Source: JAYQPQ01 sp038145405 (GTDB lineage: Bacteria; Pseudomonadota; Gammaproteobacteria; Pseudomonadales; GM7GCV1). Taken from it: 28,234 nucleotides of DNA. This document shows positions 1 through 8,518 of the stretch, in pieces; positions within the stretch are counted from its first letter, which is position 1, and each line of letters begins with the position of its first letter. A program made the translations under genes and the position numbers. The stretch is from positions 1-28,234 of the forward strand of contig JAYQPQ010000016.1 in the NCBI GenBank assembly GCA_038145405.1, read 5' to 3'. Under the pieces are notes generated by a model. The model was not told where the DNA came from. It did not search any database and saw only the letters and a program-made list of their open reading frames with translations.

Positions 1-2514
1 CTTCTGCACGTTGTCGTCGCCCAGCGCAGCCCTTACTATACTGGCCTGGTCGCCGGCAGCCGCGACGGTGACCCGTCCGCGCACCTTGCCGTTGACCTGC
101 ACCACATAGGCAATGCTGCTCTGCACCAGCGCCGCTTCGTTCACCTCCGGCCAGCTTGCGTGCAGAATGTCGTCGCCCAGACCCAGCTCGCGCCATAAGT
201 AGTGGCTGATATGGGGCGCCAGAGGCGACATCAGGCGCAGCAATATGCTGAGACCCTCCACAGACACGGTATTTTCTGCGGGATTGTCTGCGCTGAGTGG
301 CGCCAGCGCGTTAAAAATAGACATGCAGCCCGACACCACGGTATTGAACTGGTTGCGCTGGAAGTCGAACAGCGCCTTTTTCAGCGCGGCGTGAATGTCG
401 CGACGCCGGGTTTGCTGCGCGTCGTCCAGGTTTTCTGGTCGGCTGTTGTTGCCGGCTTTGATCAGCTCTCGATTGTCGTGACAGTAGTTCCACAGACGCT
501 TGAGGAAGCGGTGTGCACCCTGCACGCCCTCGTCGGACCACTCCAGGGTTTGCTCCGGCGGCGCAGCAAACAGGGTAAACAGCCGCACGGTGTCGGCACC
601 GTAGGTATCCACGGCGGTCTGCGGGTCGACGCCATTGTTCTTCGACTTGGACATCTTGGTCATGCCGTTGACCCGGAGTTCGCGGCCGGAGCCCGGTTCG
701 CGGGCGACGGTTTTCCCCTCCACCTGGGCGGTTTCCACCGCAGACGGATTGACCCAGACCCGCTTGCCCTCGGCGTCTTCGTAGTAGTAGGAGTTAGCCA
801 GCACCATACCCTGGCACAGCAGCGCCTTGAAGGGCTCGTCGCACTGCACCAGGCCCTCGTCGCGCATCAGCTTGTTGAAAAATCGCGCGTAGAGCAGATG
901 CAAAATGGCGTGCTCGATCCCGCCGACATACTGATCGACCGGCAACCAGTAGTTGGTCGCAGCGGAATCCAACATGCCCTGGTCGTAATCGGGACAACAG
1001 TAACGGGCGTAGTACCAGGACGACTCCATAAAGGTGTCGAAGGTATCGGTTTCCAGCTCGGCCGGCTGACCCTGAAAGTCGGTTTTGCGCCACTCGGAGT
1101 CGGCCTTGATGGGCGACTGCACGCCGTTCATTTCGACATCTTCCGGCAATAAGATGGGCAGGCGGTCCGCCGGCACCGGAATTTCCTTGTCGCCCAGATG
1201 CAGCATGGGAATAGGCGCGCCCCAATAGCGCTGACGCGATACGCCCCAGTCGCGCAGACGGAAGTTGGTTTTGACCTGGCCGTGCCCGGTTGCCGACAGC
1301 TTGGCGGCAATGGCATCAAAGGCGGCGTTGAAATCCAGGCGGTCGAATGCGCCGGAATTCATCAGCACGCCCTTGTCGACATAGGCGGCCTTGCTCAGGT
1401 CGATGGCCGAGCCGTCGGCCGGGGCGATCACCTGTTCCACCGGCAGCTGATACTGATGGGCAAATTCCCAGTCGCGCTGGTCGTGGGCCGGCACCGCCAT
1501 GACGGCGCCCGAGCCGTAGTCCATCAATACATAGTTGGCTACCCAGAGTGGCACGTCGCGGCCACTGATGGGATGTTTAACGCGCAGGCCGGTATGCATG
1601 CCGCGCTTGGTCATGGTGGCCATTTCGGCTTCGGACACCGACTGCTGGCGGCAGCTTTGGATAAAGGCCGCCAGTTCGGGGTTGTTAGCCGCCAGACTGG
1701 TGGCGATGGGATGTTCCGCGGCCAGACTCAGGTAGGTGACGCCCATCAGGGTGTCGGGGCGGGTGGTGTAAACCAGCACATGGTCCTGGCCGGCGATGGG
1801 CTGAGCCAGATCGAAACGGATATCCACACCGCGACTCTTGCCGATCCAGTTGGCCTGCATGGTGCGCACCTGTTCGGGCCACTGCTCGAGCTGATCCAGA
1901 TCCTTGAGCAGTTCTTCGGCGTAGTCGGTAATGCGAATAAACCACTGCGGGATTTCGCGACGCTCCACCAGGCTGTCGCAGCGCCAGCAACGGCCCTCGA
2001 CCACCTGCTCGTTGGCCAACACGGTCTGGTCGTTGGGGCACCAGTTCACCGCCGATTTTTTCTTGTAGGCCAGGCCCTTTTCGTAGAGGCGCGTAAAAAA
2101 CCACTGTTCCCAGCGGTAGTAGTCGGGCTGGCATGTGGCCAGCTCGCGGGACCAATCGAAGCCGAAGCCCAGACCCTGCAGCTGCTGCGTCATGTAGGCG
2201 ATGTTCTGATAGGTCCACTTGGCCGGTGCCGTTTTGTTCTGGATGGCGGCATTCTCGGCCGGCAGGCCGAAGGCATCCCACCCCATGGGATGCAGCACAT
2301 TCTTGCCCAGCATGCGCTGGTAGCGCGCAATGACGTCGGTGATGGTGTAATTGCGCACGTGCCCCATGTGCAGCTTGCCACTGGGGTAGGGAAACATGGC
2401 CAGGCAGTAGAACTTTTCGCGGCTCGGATCGCTTTCGACTTCAAAGGCGCGGGTTTCCGTCCAGTGGCGCTGGGCCTGCTGTTCGATCTGCTGGGGTTGA
2501 TACTGGTCGTGCAT
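1..2514 (-). CDS. leuS: Leucyl-tRNA synthetase, C-terminus cut by window edge
   Basis: Class I aminoacyl-tRNA synthetase that charges tRNA-Leu in the cytoplasm. The frame is open from the ATG at 2514 to the left edge, giving 838 codons; the E. coli enzyme has 860 residues, so only about 20 C-terminal residues are missing. The class I HIGH box reads HMGH at residues 49-52 inside FPYPSGKLHMGHVRNY. The KMSKS loop is at about residues 620-624, followed by KNNGVDP. Between them lie the zinc-type insert (CPNDQ...CWRCD) and the editing domain (TTRPDTLMGVTYLSLAAEHP). The gene lies 75 nt downstream of a lipoprotein gene on the same strand. A TATAAT-like box at 2546-2551 suggests it may also have its own promoter. 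I saw no lesion in the visible part. Confidence 0.97.
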   Translation of the reverse strand, partial: MHDQYQPQQIEQQAQRHWTETRAFEVESDPSREKFYCLAMFPYPSGKLHMGHVRNYTITDVIARYQRMLGKNVLHPMGWDAFGLPAENAAIQNKTAPAKWTYQNIAYMTQQLQGLGFGFDWSRELATCQPDYYRWEQWFFTRLYEKGLAYKKKSAVNWCPNDQTVLANEQVVEGRCWRCDSLVERREIPQWFIRITDYAEELLKDLDQLEQWPEQVRTMQANWIGKSRGVDIRFDLAQPIAGQDHVLVYTTRPDTLMGVTYLSLAAEHPIATSLAANNPELAAFIQSCRQQSVSEAEMATMTKRGMHTGLRVKHPISGRDVPLWVANYVLMDYGSGAVMAVPAHDQRDWEFAHQYQLPVEQVIAPADGSAIDLSKAAYVDKGVLMNSGAFDRLDFNAAFDAIAAKLSATGHGQVKTNFRLRDWGVSRQRYWGAPIPMLHLGDKEIPVPADRLPILLPEDVEMNGVQSPIKADSEWRKTDFQGQPAELETDTFDTFMESSWYYARYCCPDYDQGMLDSAATNYWLPVDQYVGGIEHAILHLLYARFFNKLMRDEGLVQCDEPFKALLCQGMVLANSYYYEDAEGKRVWVNPSAVETAQVEGKTVAREPGSGRELRVNGMTKMSKSKNNGVDPQTAVDTYGADTVRLFTLFAAPPEQTLEWSDEGVQGAHRFLKRLWNYCHDNRELIKAGNNSRPENLDDAQQTRRRDIHAALKKALFDFQRNQFNTVVSGCMSIFNALAPLSADNPAENTVSVEGLSILLRLMSPLAPHISHYLWRELGLGDDILHASWPEVNEAALVQSSIAYVVQVNGKVRGRVTVAAAGDQASIVRAALGDDNVQK

Positions 2515-2545
2515 GGGCTGAGCAAGGCCTTGTATAAAGCGGCTT

Positions 2546-2551
2546 ATTATA
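2546..2551 (-). promoter_or_regulatory. Candidate -10 box for leuS
   Basis: Read on the minus strand this is TATAAT, 32 bases upstream of the leuS ATG, in the short gap after the preceding lipoprotein gene. No good -35 hexamer sits at 16-18 bases, so this is a weak call resting on the -10 match and the position. Confidence 0.3.
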
Positions 2552-2589
2552 GAGAATGCCGCCCCCGAAAACTGCCTGGCGCTGGCGTT

Positions 2590-3132
2590 CTAGGGGGGCG
2601 GTGTTTGGGTCGCCAGCAGCTGCTGGATAGCCGCCTCGACGTCGGCGTTGCCGAATACCTCGCCTTCCGCGCCGATGCCTTCCAGCCGAACGGCTTCGAC
2701 ACCAGAGCGATCGTAAAAAGATACCGCCGGTATGCTCTGCACCCCTAGCCAGGCCATGGCGGCGAATACCGAGGTGTGGATGCGCAGGTGCTCGAAGGGT
2801 GCCACCATGGTCTGCAGGAATTCCTCGGCCTGCAGCTGGGCGATGGGATCACTGGGGTCGTCGAGGTTGAAGGAGACAAAGGTGACGCCCTGTTCGGCGT
2901 ATTGGGCGGCCATTTCCACCATGCGCGGAAAGCGTTCCAGACAGGGTGCGCACCAGCTGGCCCAGTAGTCCACCACCAGAATGTTCGGCGGGTAATCGCC
3001 CAGCTTGAGCTGCCAATCCTCAAGGAGAATAGGCTGCATCAAGGGCTCAGCCGCAGGCTCCGGCGCAGTATCCGGCGCCGGTGAGCAGGCCAGTAACATC
3101 AGGCTAAGCAACCCAAGCAGAGTGGCTTTCAT
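2590..3132 (-). CDS. TlpA-like thioredoxin-fold lipoprotein
   Basis: Predicted periplasm-facing, membrane-anchored thiol-disulfide protein of 180 residues. The ATG at 3132 is preferred over the in-frame codon at 3210, because it gives a clean lipoprotein signal peptide (MKATLLGLLSLMLLAC, lipidated Cys at residue 16) and overlaps the lnt stop as ATGA. After a Pro/Glu/Ala-rich linker comes a thioredoxin fold with DYWASWCAPC; the active-site cysteines are C61 and C64, and a cis-Pro loop reads VQSIPAVSFYD. The CxxC and the TlpA-like context point to a reductant or disulfide-exchange role, but the partner is unknown. It sits between lnt, whose product acylates lipoproteins, and leuS. It could serve cytochrome c maturation or general redox repair; nothing in the sequence decides this. 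Confidence 0.85.
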   Translation of the reverse strand: MKATLLGLLSLMLLACSPAPDTAPEPAAEPLMQPILLEDWQLKLGDYPPNILVVDYWASWCAPCLERFPRMVEMAAQYAEQGVTFVSFNLDDPSDPIAQLQAEEFLQTMVAPFEHLRIHTSVFAAMAWLGVQSIPAVSFYDRSGVEAVRLEGIGAEGEVFGNADVEAAIQQLLATQTPPP

Positions 3133-4660
3133 GGCAGTGTGCTCCCGGCAAGGCGTCGCCGCCCAGTGTCGGCGAAAAGCAGCAGCAGGGCCAGTAGCAG
3201 ACTGGGCCATTGCCCGCCCGCACTGAAGGGCGTTTGTCCGGAGCGCAGCTCGATCTGGCCGTTGAGCGTCAGCGGCACAAAGCGCTCGGCGAGCTGCAGG
3301 ATGGATCCGTCGGCGGCAATCAGGGCGGAGTAGCCATTATTGGTTGCCCGCACCACCGGCTTGCCGTTTTCCAGCGCGCGTGCCTGGGCGATTTGCATGT
3401 GTTGGTCGGGGCCCATTGAGCGGCCGAACCAGGCGTCGTTGCTTACCGTAATGATCAGCTGCGACTGCCGGGCGCCGCGTGCGACCAGATCGGCGTAGGC
3501 AATTTCGTAGCAGNNNNNNNNNNGCAGATGGCACCCGCTGCGCGGATGTCGTTGCCCAGGTCGAGGGGGTCGCTCTGATTGCCCACCGATATGAAGGAGG
3601 AGGGCAGGTCAAAAAAGTCGATTAGCCCGCGCAGCAAGCCTTCCAGGGGCACATATTCGCCAAAGGGCACCAGGCGGCGCTTGTGGTAATCGCCGCTGGC
3701 TTGGCCCAGCCCTAGCAGGCTGTTGTAGTAGCTGCCGGTGACGGGTGCGTAGAGCAGGCGACCGGCTACCAGTGCGGTTTGCCCGGCCCGCGCCTCGGCG
3801 TCGAGCAGGGCCAGAAACTCGGCCTGACCGACATTGACCATGGGCACGGCGGCTTCCGGCCACACCACCAAGCCGGGACGCCAGTGCTCTGCCGACAGTT
3901 GCAACAGTTGATCGGTGATGGCCTGGCGATTGCGCGGATCCCACTTTTCCATCAAAGGAATATCTGGCTGCACCAGGGCGACGTCCAGTGTGCCGGCGGG
4001 CTGAGTCCAGGCGTGCAGGCGCAACAGGGCGCCACCGGCCCAGATCAGCAGGAGCAGTGCGGCATAGGCGGCCAAGGACCGCCCTTTGTGCCGCGCATCC
4101 TGGCGCAGAAATTCCGCCGTCCAGGCCAGAGGGGCGGCAGACAGCGCGACGAGCAGGCCGGCGCCGAGTACGCCGACTATGGGTATCCAGCCGGCCAGAG
4201 ACGAACTGATTTGGCCGTAGCCGACATAGAGCCAGGGAAAGCCGGTAAAGAGCCAACCGCGCAGCCACTCGCCCAGGGTCCAGAGTCCGGTAAAGCTGAG
4301 CAGAAAGGGTACCAGCCCGGGCCGAACATAACGCAGGAGGAGCCAGGGTAGGGCAAAGAGCAGGGCTAGGGTCGCCACGAAGACAAAGGTGAGCAAAAAG
4401 GCCAGCGGCGCACCGGCATTGCCGTAGCTGTGAATGCTGACATAGACCCAGGAGGCGCCGATGCCGAACAGGCCCAGACCGAACAGCAGGGCCGGAATAA
4501 AGGGCTGGTTGGGGCGCTGTTTAAGAATCCAGGCGAACAGGCCCAGGGCGAAAGGCGCGATAGCCCAGAGATTCCAGGGCGCCATTGACAGCGGCAGGCT
4601 GGCACCGGCCACCAGGGCCGCCAGGTGCTGACACCAGCGTCCCCAGGGCTGCGGGATCAC
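3129..4660 (-). CDS. lnt: Apolipoprotein N-acyltransferase, interrupted by an N gap
   Basis: Inner-membrane enzyme that transfers the third acyl chain to the N-terminal Cys of lipoproteins. It starts at GTG 4660, overlapping the corC stop as GTGA. About six hydrophobic segments fill residues 1-215, followed by a nitrilase domain. The catalytic triad is visible as E269 in VVWPEAAVP, K327 in YHKRRLVPFGEYVP, and C379 in AGAIC, exactly at the N run. Beyond the gap the protein continues in another frame as CYEIAYADLVARGARQ, then TVSNDAWFGRSMGPDQH, ending at 3129. The K-to-C spacing of 52 equals that of E. coli (335/387). Both gap ends carry the same four bases; merging them restores one frame of about 505 residues (E. 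coli 512). I regard the gene as intact and the gap as an assembly artefact. Confidence 0.95.
3514..3523. other. Assembly gap of 10 N inside lnt
   Basis: Ten N placeholders. The plus-strand bases just before (ending gcag) and just after (starting gcag) are identical for four bases. Collapsing the N run and one copy of gcag rejoins the two lnt frames at the catalytic cysteine codon, so the true gap length is probably below zero. Confidence 0.95.
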
Positions 4661-5352
4661 GCTCCGGGCTCACCCTCGAGCAGGGTGAGTTTGACCTTCT
4701 GAATGCGTCGGTTGTCGGCTTCGACGATCTCGAACTGCATGTGGTCGATTAGTACCTTCTCCCCCTCGGCCGGCAGGTGGCCAAAGGCATTAGAAAGCAC
4801 GCCGCCCAGGGTATCGAAATCGTCCTCGCTGAGGCCGGCACCAAATTGCTGGTTGAAGGCTTCTACCTCCATCTGGGCTTCCAGCAGCCAGGTATTGAGG
4901 TCGAGCCGGCGCATGACGTCCGCCTCCTCCTCATCGGTCTCATCCTCGATATCGCCGACGATCTCTTCAAGGATGTCCTCGATAGTCACTAGGCCGCTGA
5001 TGCTGCCGTACTCGTCCACGGTCACCGCCATGTGGTAGCGCTGCTCGCGGAATTCGCGCAGCAGCACGCCCAGGCGCTTGCTCTCGGGGATGATGGTAGC
5101 CGGACGCATGATGGTCTTGATGTCGAGCTGCTCAATGCCGCTTAGGGTGAGGGGCAGCAGATCCTTGGCCAGCAGAATGCCCAGTACATCGTCGGCCGAG
5201 GAGCCGATCACGGGAAAGCGCGAATGACCCGATTCGATCACCTTGGCCAGAATCTGCTGGGGGGATTCGTCGATCTGAATCATTTCCATATGCGAGCGGG
5301 GCACCATAATCTCGCGCGCCTGGGTTTCATCCACGCGCAGCGCCCCTTCCAT
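4657..5352 (-). CDS. corC: CorC/HlyC-family CBS-domain protein, part downstream of an amber codon
   Basis: CBS-pair protein of the CorC/YbeX family, linked to magnesium/cobalt efflux and ribosome-related phenotypes. The 231-residue open part begins MEGALRVDETQAREIMVP. It carries two CBS motifs (SGHSRFPVIG; HMAVTVDEYGSISGLVTIED) and the C-terminal CorC_HlyC domain (TLGGVLSNAFGHLPAEGEKV). Relatives run to about 280-290 residues; here the missing N-terminal 51 residues are encoded directly upstream in the same frame behind a TAG at 5410-5412. Restart at the ATG at 5352 could make a nearly complete CBS/CorC_HlyC protein lacking the short leader. It overlaps lnt (GTGA) and lies in the conserved ybeZ-ybeY-corC-lnt order. 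The amber could be a real mutation, a base-call error or a suppressed codon. Confidence 0.9.
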   Translation of the reverse strand: MEGALRVDETQAREIMVPRSHMEMIQIDESPQQILAKVIESGHSRFPVIGSSADDVLGILLAKDLLPLTLSGIEQLDIKTIMRPATIIPESKRLGVLLREFREQRYHMAVTVDEYGSISGLVTIEDILEEIVGDIEDETDEEEADVMRRLDLNTWLLEAQMEVEAFNQQFGAGLSEDDFDTLGGVLSNAFGHLPAEGEKVLIDHMQFEIVEADNRRIQKVKLTLLEGEPGA

Positions 5353-5505
5353 AATGCGAAGCGCATCCGAATTGATAATGCGCGACTCGTGCGATTTTTG
5401 CAGGATATTCTACAACTCATCGCGGTTGTCGGGGGGCGGTGTCTGGAGGTTAACCAGTCGGTAGAGCCAACTGGTGCCTGTCGAGGGCGGTTTGTCGTCG
5501 CTCAT
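5353..5505 (-). pseudogene. corC: 5' part of corC, ending in an in-frame amber codon
   Basis: ATG at 5505 opens the expected corC N-terminus, MSDDKPPSTGTSWLYRLV, then TPPPDNRDEL, where TAG (5410-5412) stops translation after 31 residues. The same frame then resumes with NILQKSHESRIINSDALR and runs straight into the open part at 5352. In relatives this position is a coding residue in an alpha-helical leader; a single change from CAG, TTG or similar would explain the stop. The start is 6 nt after the ybeY stop, as expected for the operon, which supports 5505 as the original start. Confidence 0.85.
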
Positions 5506-5510
5506 TGGGT

Positions 5511-5984
5511 CTATTTAACTTGATTCCGGGGTTCGTCGCCATAGGGGTTGGCATAGCCCAGGCGTTGAAGAATAACTGTTTCGCGACTTTCCATGGCCTC
5601 GGCCTCGTCATCCTGCTCGTGATCGTAGCCCAGCAGGTGCAGGGTGCCATGCACCAGCAGGTGGGCCCAGTGCGCCTCCAGCGTCTTGCCCTGCTCGGCA
5701 GCCTCGCGCTCCATTACCGGCACGCAGATGACAATGTCGCCGAGCAACTGCAGCGGCACACCGGCGGGTAATTCGGCCGGGAAGGATAGCACGTTGGTGG
5801 CCCCCGCCTTGTAGCGGTACTGCTGATTCAACTGGGCCATCTCGGCTTCGTCTACCAGATAGAGGGCGACGTCGCCCTGGCGGCCTTCCATTTCGAGGGC
5901 GGCTTCGACGCAGCCGGCAAGCAGATCCTGGGGTGGGTGCTGCAGGCTGGGCGAGGCCAGCTGCAGGCTGATTTCGCTGTTCAT
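5511..5984 (-). CDS. ybeY: Endoribonuclease YbeY
   Basis: Metal-dependent single-strand endoribonuclease used in 16S rRNA 3'-end maturation and ribosome quality control. The protein has 157 residues, a normal length. The family signature HGTLHLLGYDH places the three zinc-binding histidines at H112, H116 and H122. Other family blocks are RYKAGATNVLSFP and LGDIVICVPV. The start overlaps the stop of the upstream phoH-like gene (ATGA), indicating translational coupling, and the stop lies 5 nt before the original corC start. It sits in the usual ybeZ-ybeY-corC order. Confidence 0.96.
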   Translation of the reverse strand: MNSEISLQLASPSLQHPPQDLLAGCVEAALEMEGRQGDVALYLVDEAEMAQLNQQYRYKAGATNVLSFPAELPAGVPLQLLGDIVICVPVMEREAAEQGKTLEAHWAHLLVHGTLHLLGYDHEQDDEAEAMESRETVILQRLGYANPYGDEPRNQVK

Positions 5985-6973
5985 GGACGGGGCCTGTGCT
6001 CGCGCTCTTCCTCGTGGCGGTCGTAGGCATCGACAATGCGTTGCACCAGCTCGTGACGCACGACGTCCTGCGAATTGAAGTGGGTAAAGCGAATGCCGGA
6101 CACGCCCTCGAGCACCTCAATGGCGTGGATCAAACCCGACTGGGTACCGCGCGGCAGGTCGATCTGGGTGCGGTCGCCGGTGATCACGGCGGTGGAGCCG
6201 AAACCGATGCGGGTGAGGAACATCTTCATCTGTTCGCGCGTGGTGTTCTGGCTTTCGTCCAGAATAATAAAGGCGTGGTTCAGGGTGCGTCCGCGCATGT
6301 AGGCCAGTGGGGCCACTTCGATGACATGGCGGTCGATCAGCTTACCGACGGTCTCAAAGCCGATCATCTCGTACAGGGCGTCGTACAGGGGGCGCAAATA
6401 GGGATCGACCTTCTGCGCCAGATCGCCGGGCAAAAAGCCCAGGCGTTCACCTGCTTCGACCGCCGGGCGCACCAGCAGAATGCGCTCCACGCTGTCGCGC
6501 ATATAGGCTTCCACCGCACAGGCGACGGCCAGATAGGTCTTGCCGGTGCCGGCGGGGCCGACGCCGAAATTGATGTCGGCTTCGCGGATATTCTGTACAT
6601 AGGCCGCCTGGCGCTCGCCACGCGGCCGTACGGTGAGTTTTTTGGTGCGGATCGGCTGCGCGCCAGGCGCCTGCCGGGTTGCTGGCTGGGCGCTGGCGTT
6701 CTGCAGGTGCAGGTGGATGCTTTCCGGTGTCAACTCATCGCCGCTGGCGGTTTCCTTGTAAAGGCTTTCCAGCAGGGCCACGGCAGCATTGACTGCCGGT
6801 CCGGGTCCGCGCACCACGAATTGATTGGCGCGGTTGCGAATATGCACCTGCAGGCGTGCTTCGATCTGGCGCAGGTGGGCGTCGAGTTGGCCACAGAGCA
6901 TCGACAGGCGTGCGGCGTCGGAGGGTTCCAGCAGGAAATCGCGACTGATTTCGGCCAGGTCAGCTTCAGGCAC
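5981..6973 (-). CDS. ybeZ: PhoH-family ATPase YbeZ
   Basis: PhoH-like P-loop ATPase of 330 residues that works with YbeY, probably as an RNA helicase-like partner in rRNA processing. The N-terminal 100 residues form a KH-like region. The Walker A motif is GPAGTGKT (139-146) and Walker B is AFIILDESQN, followed by TGDRTQIDLPRGTQSGL, a typical PhoH block. The start overlaps the miaB 3' end by 8 nt and the stop overlaps ybeY by 4 nt, so the three genes are read as one transcript. Nothing looks altered. Confidence 0.96.
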   Translation of the reverse strand: MPEADLAEISRDFLLEPSDAARLSMLCGQLDAHLRQIEARLQVHIRNRANQFVVRGPGPAVNAAVALLESLYKETASGDELTPESIHLHLQNASAQPATRQAPGAQPIRTKKLTVRPRGERQAAYVQNIREADINFGVGPAGTGKTYLAVACAVEAYMRDSVERILLVRPAVEAGERLGFLPGDLAQKVDPYLRPLYDALYEMIGFETVGKLIDRHVIEVAPLAYMRGRTLNHAFIILDESQNTTREQMKMFLTRIGFGSTAVITGDRTQIDLPRGTQSGLIHAIEVLEGVSGIRFTHFNSQDVVRHELVQRIVDAYDRHEEEREHRPRP

Positions 6974-8357
6974 GGGCGACTTCCTGCTTTTTCTGTTGAA
7001 GAGTTAGCGCTCCCGAAACTTGCACGCAGGCCGGGCTGGCAAGCTCGCCGCGCAGGGAGTTGGTCAGGGCTTGCAGGATGCGCACCTCGACGAACTGGCC
7101 GATCAGGCCGGCATCGTCGCAGCGGAAATTCACCACCCGGTTATTCTCGGTGCGACCCTGCATCTCGCCCGGATCCTTGCGCGAGTAGCCGGCGACCAGA
7201 ATGGTCTGGGTCGAGCCGATCATGTCCAGGCTGATCTGGCGGGTCTGCTGCTGGATGCGGGTCTGCAGGATCTGCAGCCGCTGTTTTTTCACCTCTTCCG
7301 GCAGCTCGTCGACCATGGACGCTGCCGGGGTGCCGGGGCGGGCACTGTAGATAAAGCTGAAGGAGTTATCGAAACCGATGTCCTCGATCAGCTTCATGGT
7401 AGCGGCGAAGTCTTCGTCCGTTTCACCGGGGAAGCCGACGATAAAATCGGAACTCATGCTGATGTCTGGACGAATGCGGCGCAGGGCGCGAATCTTGGAT
7501 TTGTATTCCAGCGCGGTGTGGCCCCGCTTCATCAGGTTGAGAATGCGGTCGGACCCGCTCTGCACCGGCAGGTGCAGATGGCTCACCAGTTCCGGCACTT
7601 CGGCGTAGATGTCGATCAGGTCCTGGGTGAATTCCACCGGATGGGAAGTGGTGTAGCGGATGCGGTCGATGCCGTCGATCTGGGCCACCATCTGGATCAG
7701 ATCCGACAGGCGCACCATTTCGCCCAGGGGCCCGCTGGCCCGATAGGCATTGACGTTCTGGCCGAGCAGGTTGATTTCGCGCACGCCCTGGGCGGCCAGG
7801 TGGCGCACCTCATCCAGCACCTGGGGCAAGGGGCGGCTGACTTCCTCGCCACGGGTATAGGGCACCACGCAAAAGGTGCAGTATTTGGAGCAGCCTTCCA
7901 TGATCGAAACATAGGCCGAAACACCATCGGCATGGGGCTGGGGCAGGCGGTCAAATTTTTCTATTTCCGGAAAGCTCACGTCGACCACAGCTGTATTGCC
8001 GCTGCGTCGGCTTTCAATCATCTCGGGCAGCCGGTGTAATGTCTGCGGGCCAAAGACCAGATCGATATAGGGTGCGCGCCGCTGGATGGCATCGCCTTCC
8101 TGACTGGCGACACAGCCGCCGACACCGATAATGAGGTCGGGATTACTTTGTTTTAGGTGCTTCCAGCGGCCCAGCTGGTGGAATACCTTTTCCTGGGCCT
8201 TTTCGCGAATGGAACAGGTGTTGAGTAGGATGATGTCGGCTTCTTCGGCATCGTCGGTTTGCACCAGGCCGTGACTGACCCCGAGTAAATCCCGCATACG
8301 CGAGGAGTCATACTCGTTCATCTGACAGCCGTGGGTTTCGATGAAAAGTTTTTTCAT
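6966..8357 (-). CDS. miaB: tRNA-2-methylthio-N6-dimethylallyladenosine synthase MiaB
   Basis: Radical-SAM methylthiotransferase that converts i6A37 to ms2i6A37 in tRNAs reading UNN codons. The ATG at 8357 gives MKKLFIETHGCQMN, the canonical start; an in-frame codon five residues upstream is less likely. The product has 463 residues. Auxiliary-cluster cysteines are C11, C48 (NTCSIREKA) and C82 (GVGGCVA). The radical-SAM CxxxCxxC is CSKYCTFC (156, 160, 163). A C-terminal TRAM domain (ILVAGYSRKDPGEMQGRTENN) is present. It is the first gene of the minus-strand operon, with a good promoter at 8384-8411 and a conserved DUF1820 gene divergent from it, as in Pseudomonas. Confidence 0.97.
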   Translation of the reverse strand: MKKLFIETHGCQMNEYDSSRMRDLLGVSHGLVQTDDAEEADIILLNTCSIREKAQEKVFHQLGRWKHLKQSNPDLIIGVGGCVASQEGDAIQRRAPYIDLVFGPQTLHRLPEMIESRRSGNTAVVDVSFPEIEKFDRLPQPHADGVSAYVSIMEGCSKYCTFCVVPYTRGEEVSRPLPQVLDEVRHLAAQGVREINLLGQNVNAYRASGPLGEMVRLSDLIQMVAQIDGIDRIRYTTSHPVEFTQDLIDIYAEVPELVSHLHLPVQSGSDRILNLMKRGHTALEYKSKIRALRRIRPDISMSSDFIVGFPGETDEDFAATMKLIEDIGFDNSFSFIYSARPGTPAASMVDELPEEVKKQRLQILQTRIQQQTRQISLDMIGSTQTILVAGYSRKDPGEMQGRTENNRVVNFRCDDAGLIGQFVEVRILQALTNSLRGELASPACVQVSGALTLQQKKQEVARA

Positions 8358-8383
8358 AGCTTGCCCGCTCAAGGCGGACGCGG

Positions 8384-8411
8384 ATTATAGCGCCGCAAAG
8401 CCCGATTTCAC
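8384..8411 (-). promoter_or_regulatory. Candidate sigma-70 promoter of the miaB operon
   Basis: On the minus strand GTGAAA (8406-8411) and a perfect TATAAT (8384-8389) are separated by 16 bases. The -10 box is 26 bases from the miaB ATG. Sequence match and position only. Confidence 0.55.
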
Positions 8412-8518
8412 ACGCTGGCTGGTCTTGCCGGGGCTTTAAATTGGCGACACTCGCCCCAAATAGTGGGAAAATAGCGGCCCTTGCCGTCGACCCAGCCTTT
8501 TCAGGTAGTGCATCCATC

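Noticed and set aside
202..2748. Long plus-strand open frames (202-1152 and 1198-2748) opposite leuS
   Set aside because: They are antisense shadows of leuS, whose minus frame carries the HIGH and KMSKS motifs; the plus-strand translations show no domain.
5996..7234. 412-codon plus-strand open frame opposite ybeZ and miaB
   Set aside because: Shadow of high-GC genes with diagnostic motifs on the other strand; no ribosome-binding site or recognisable fold.
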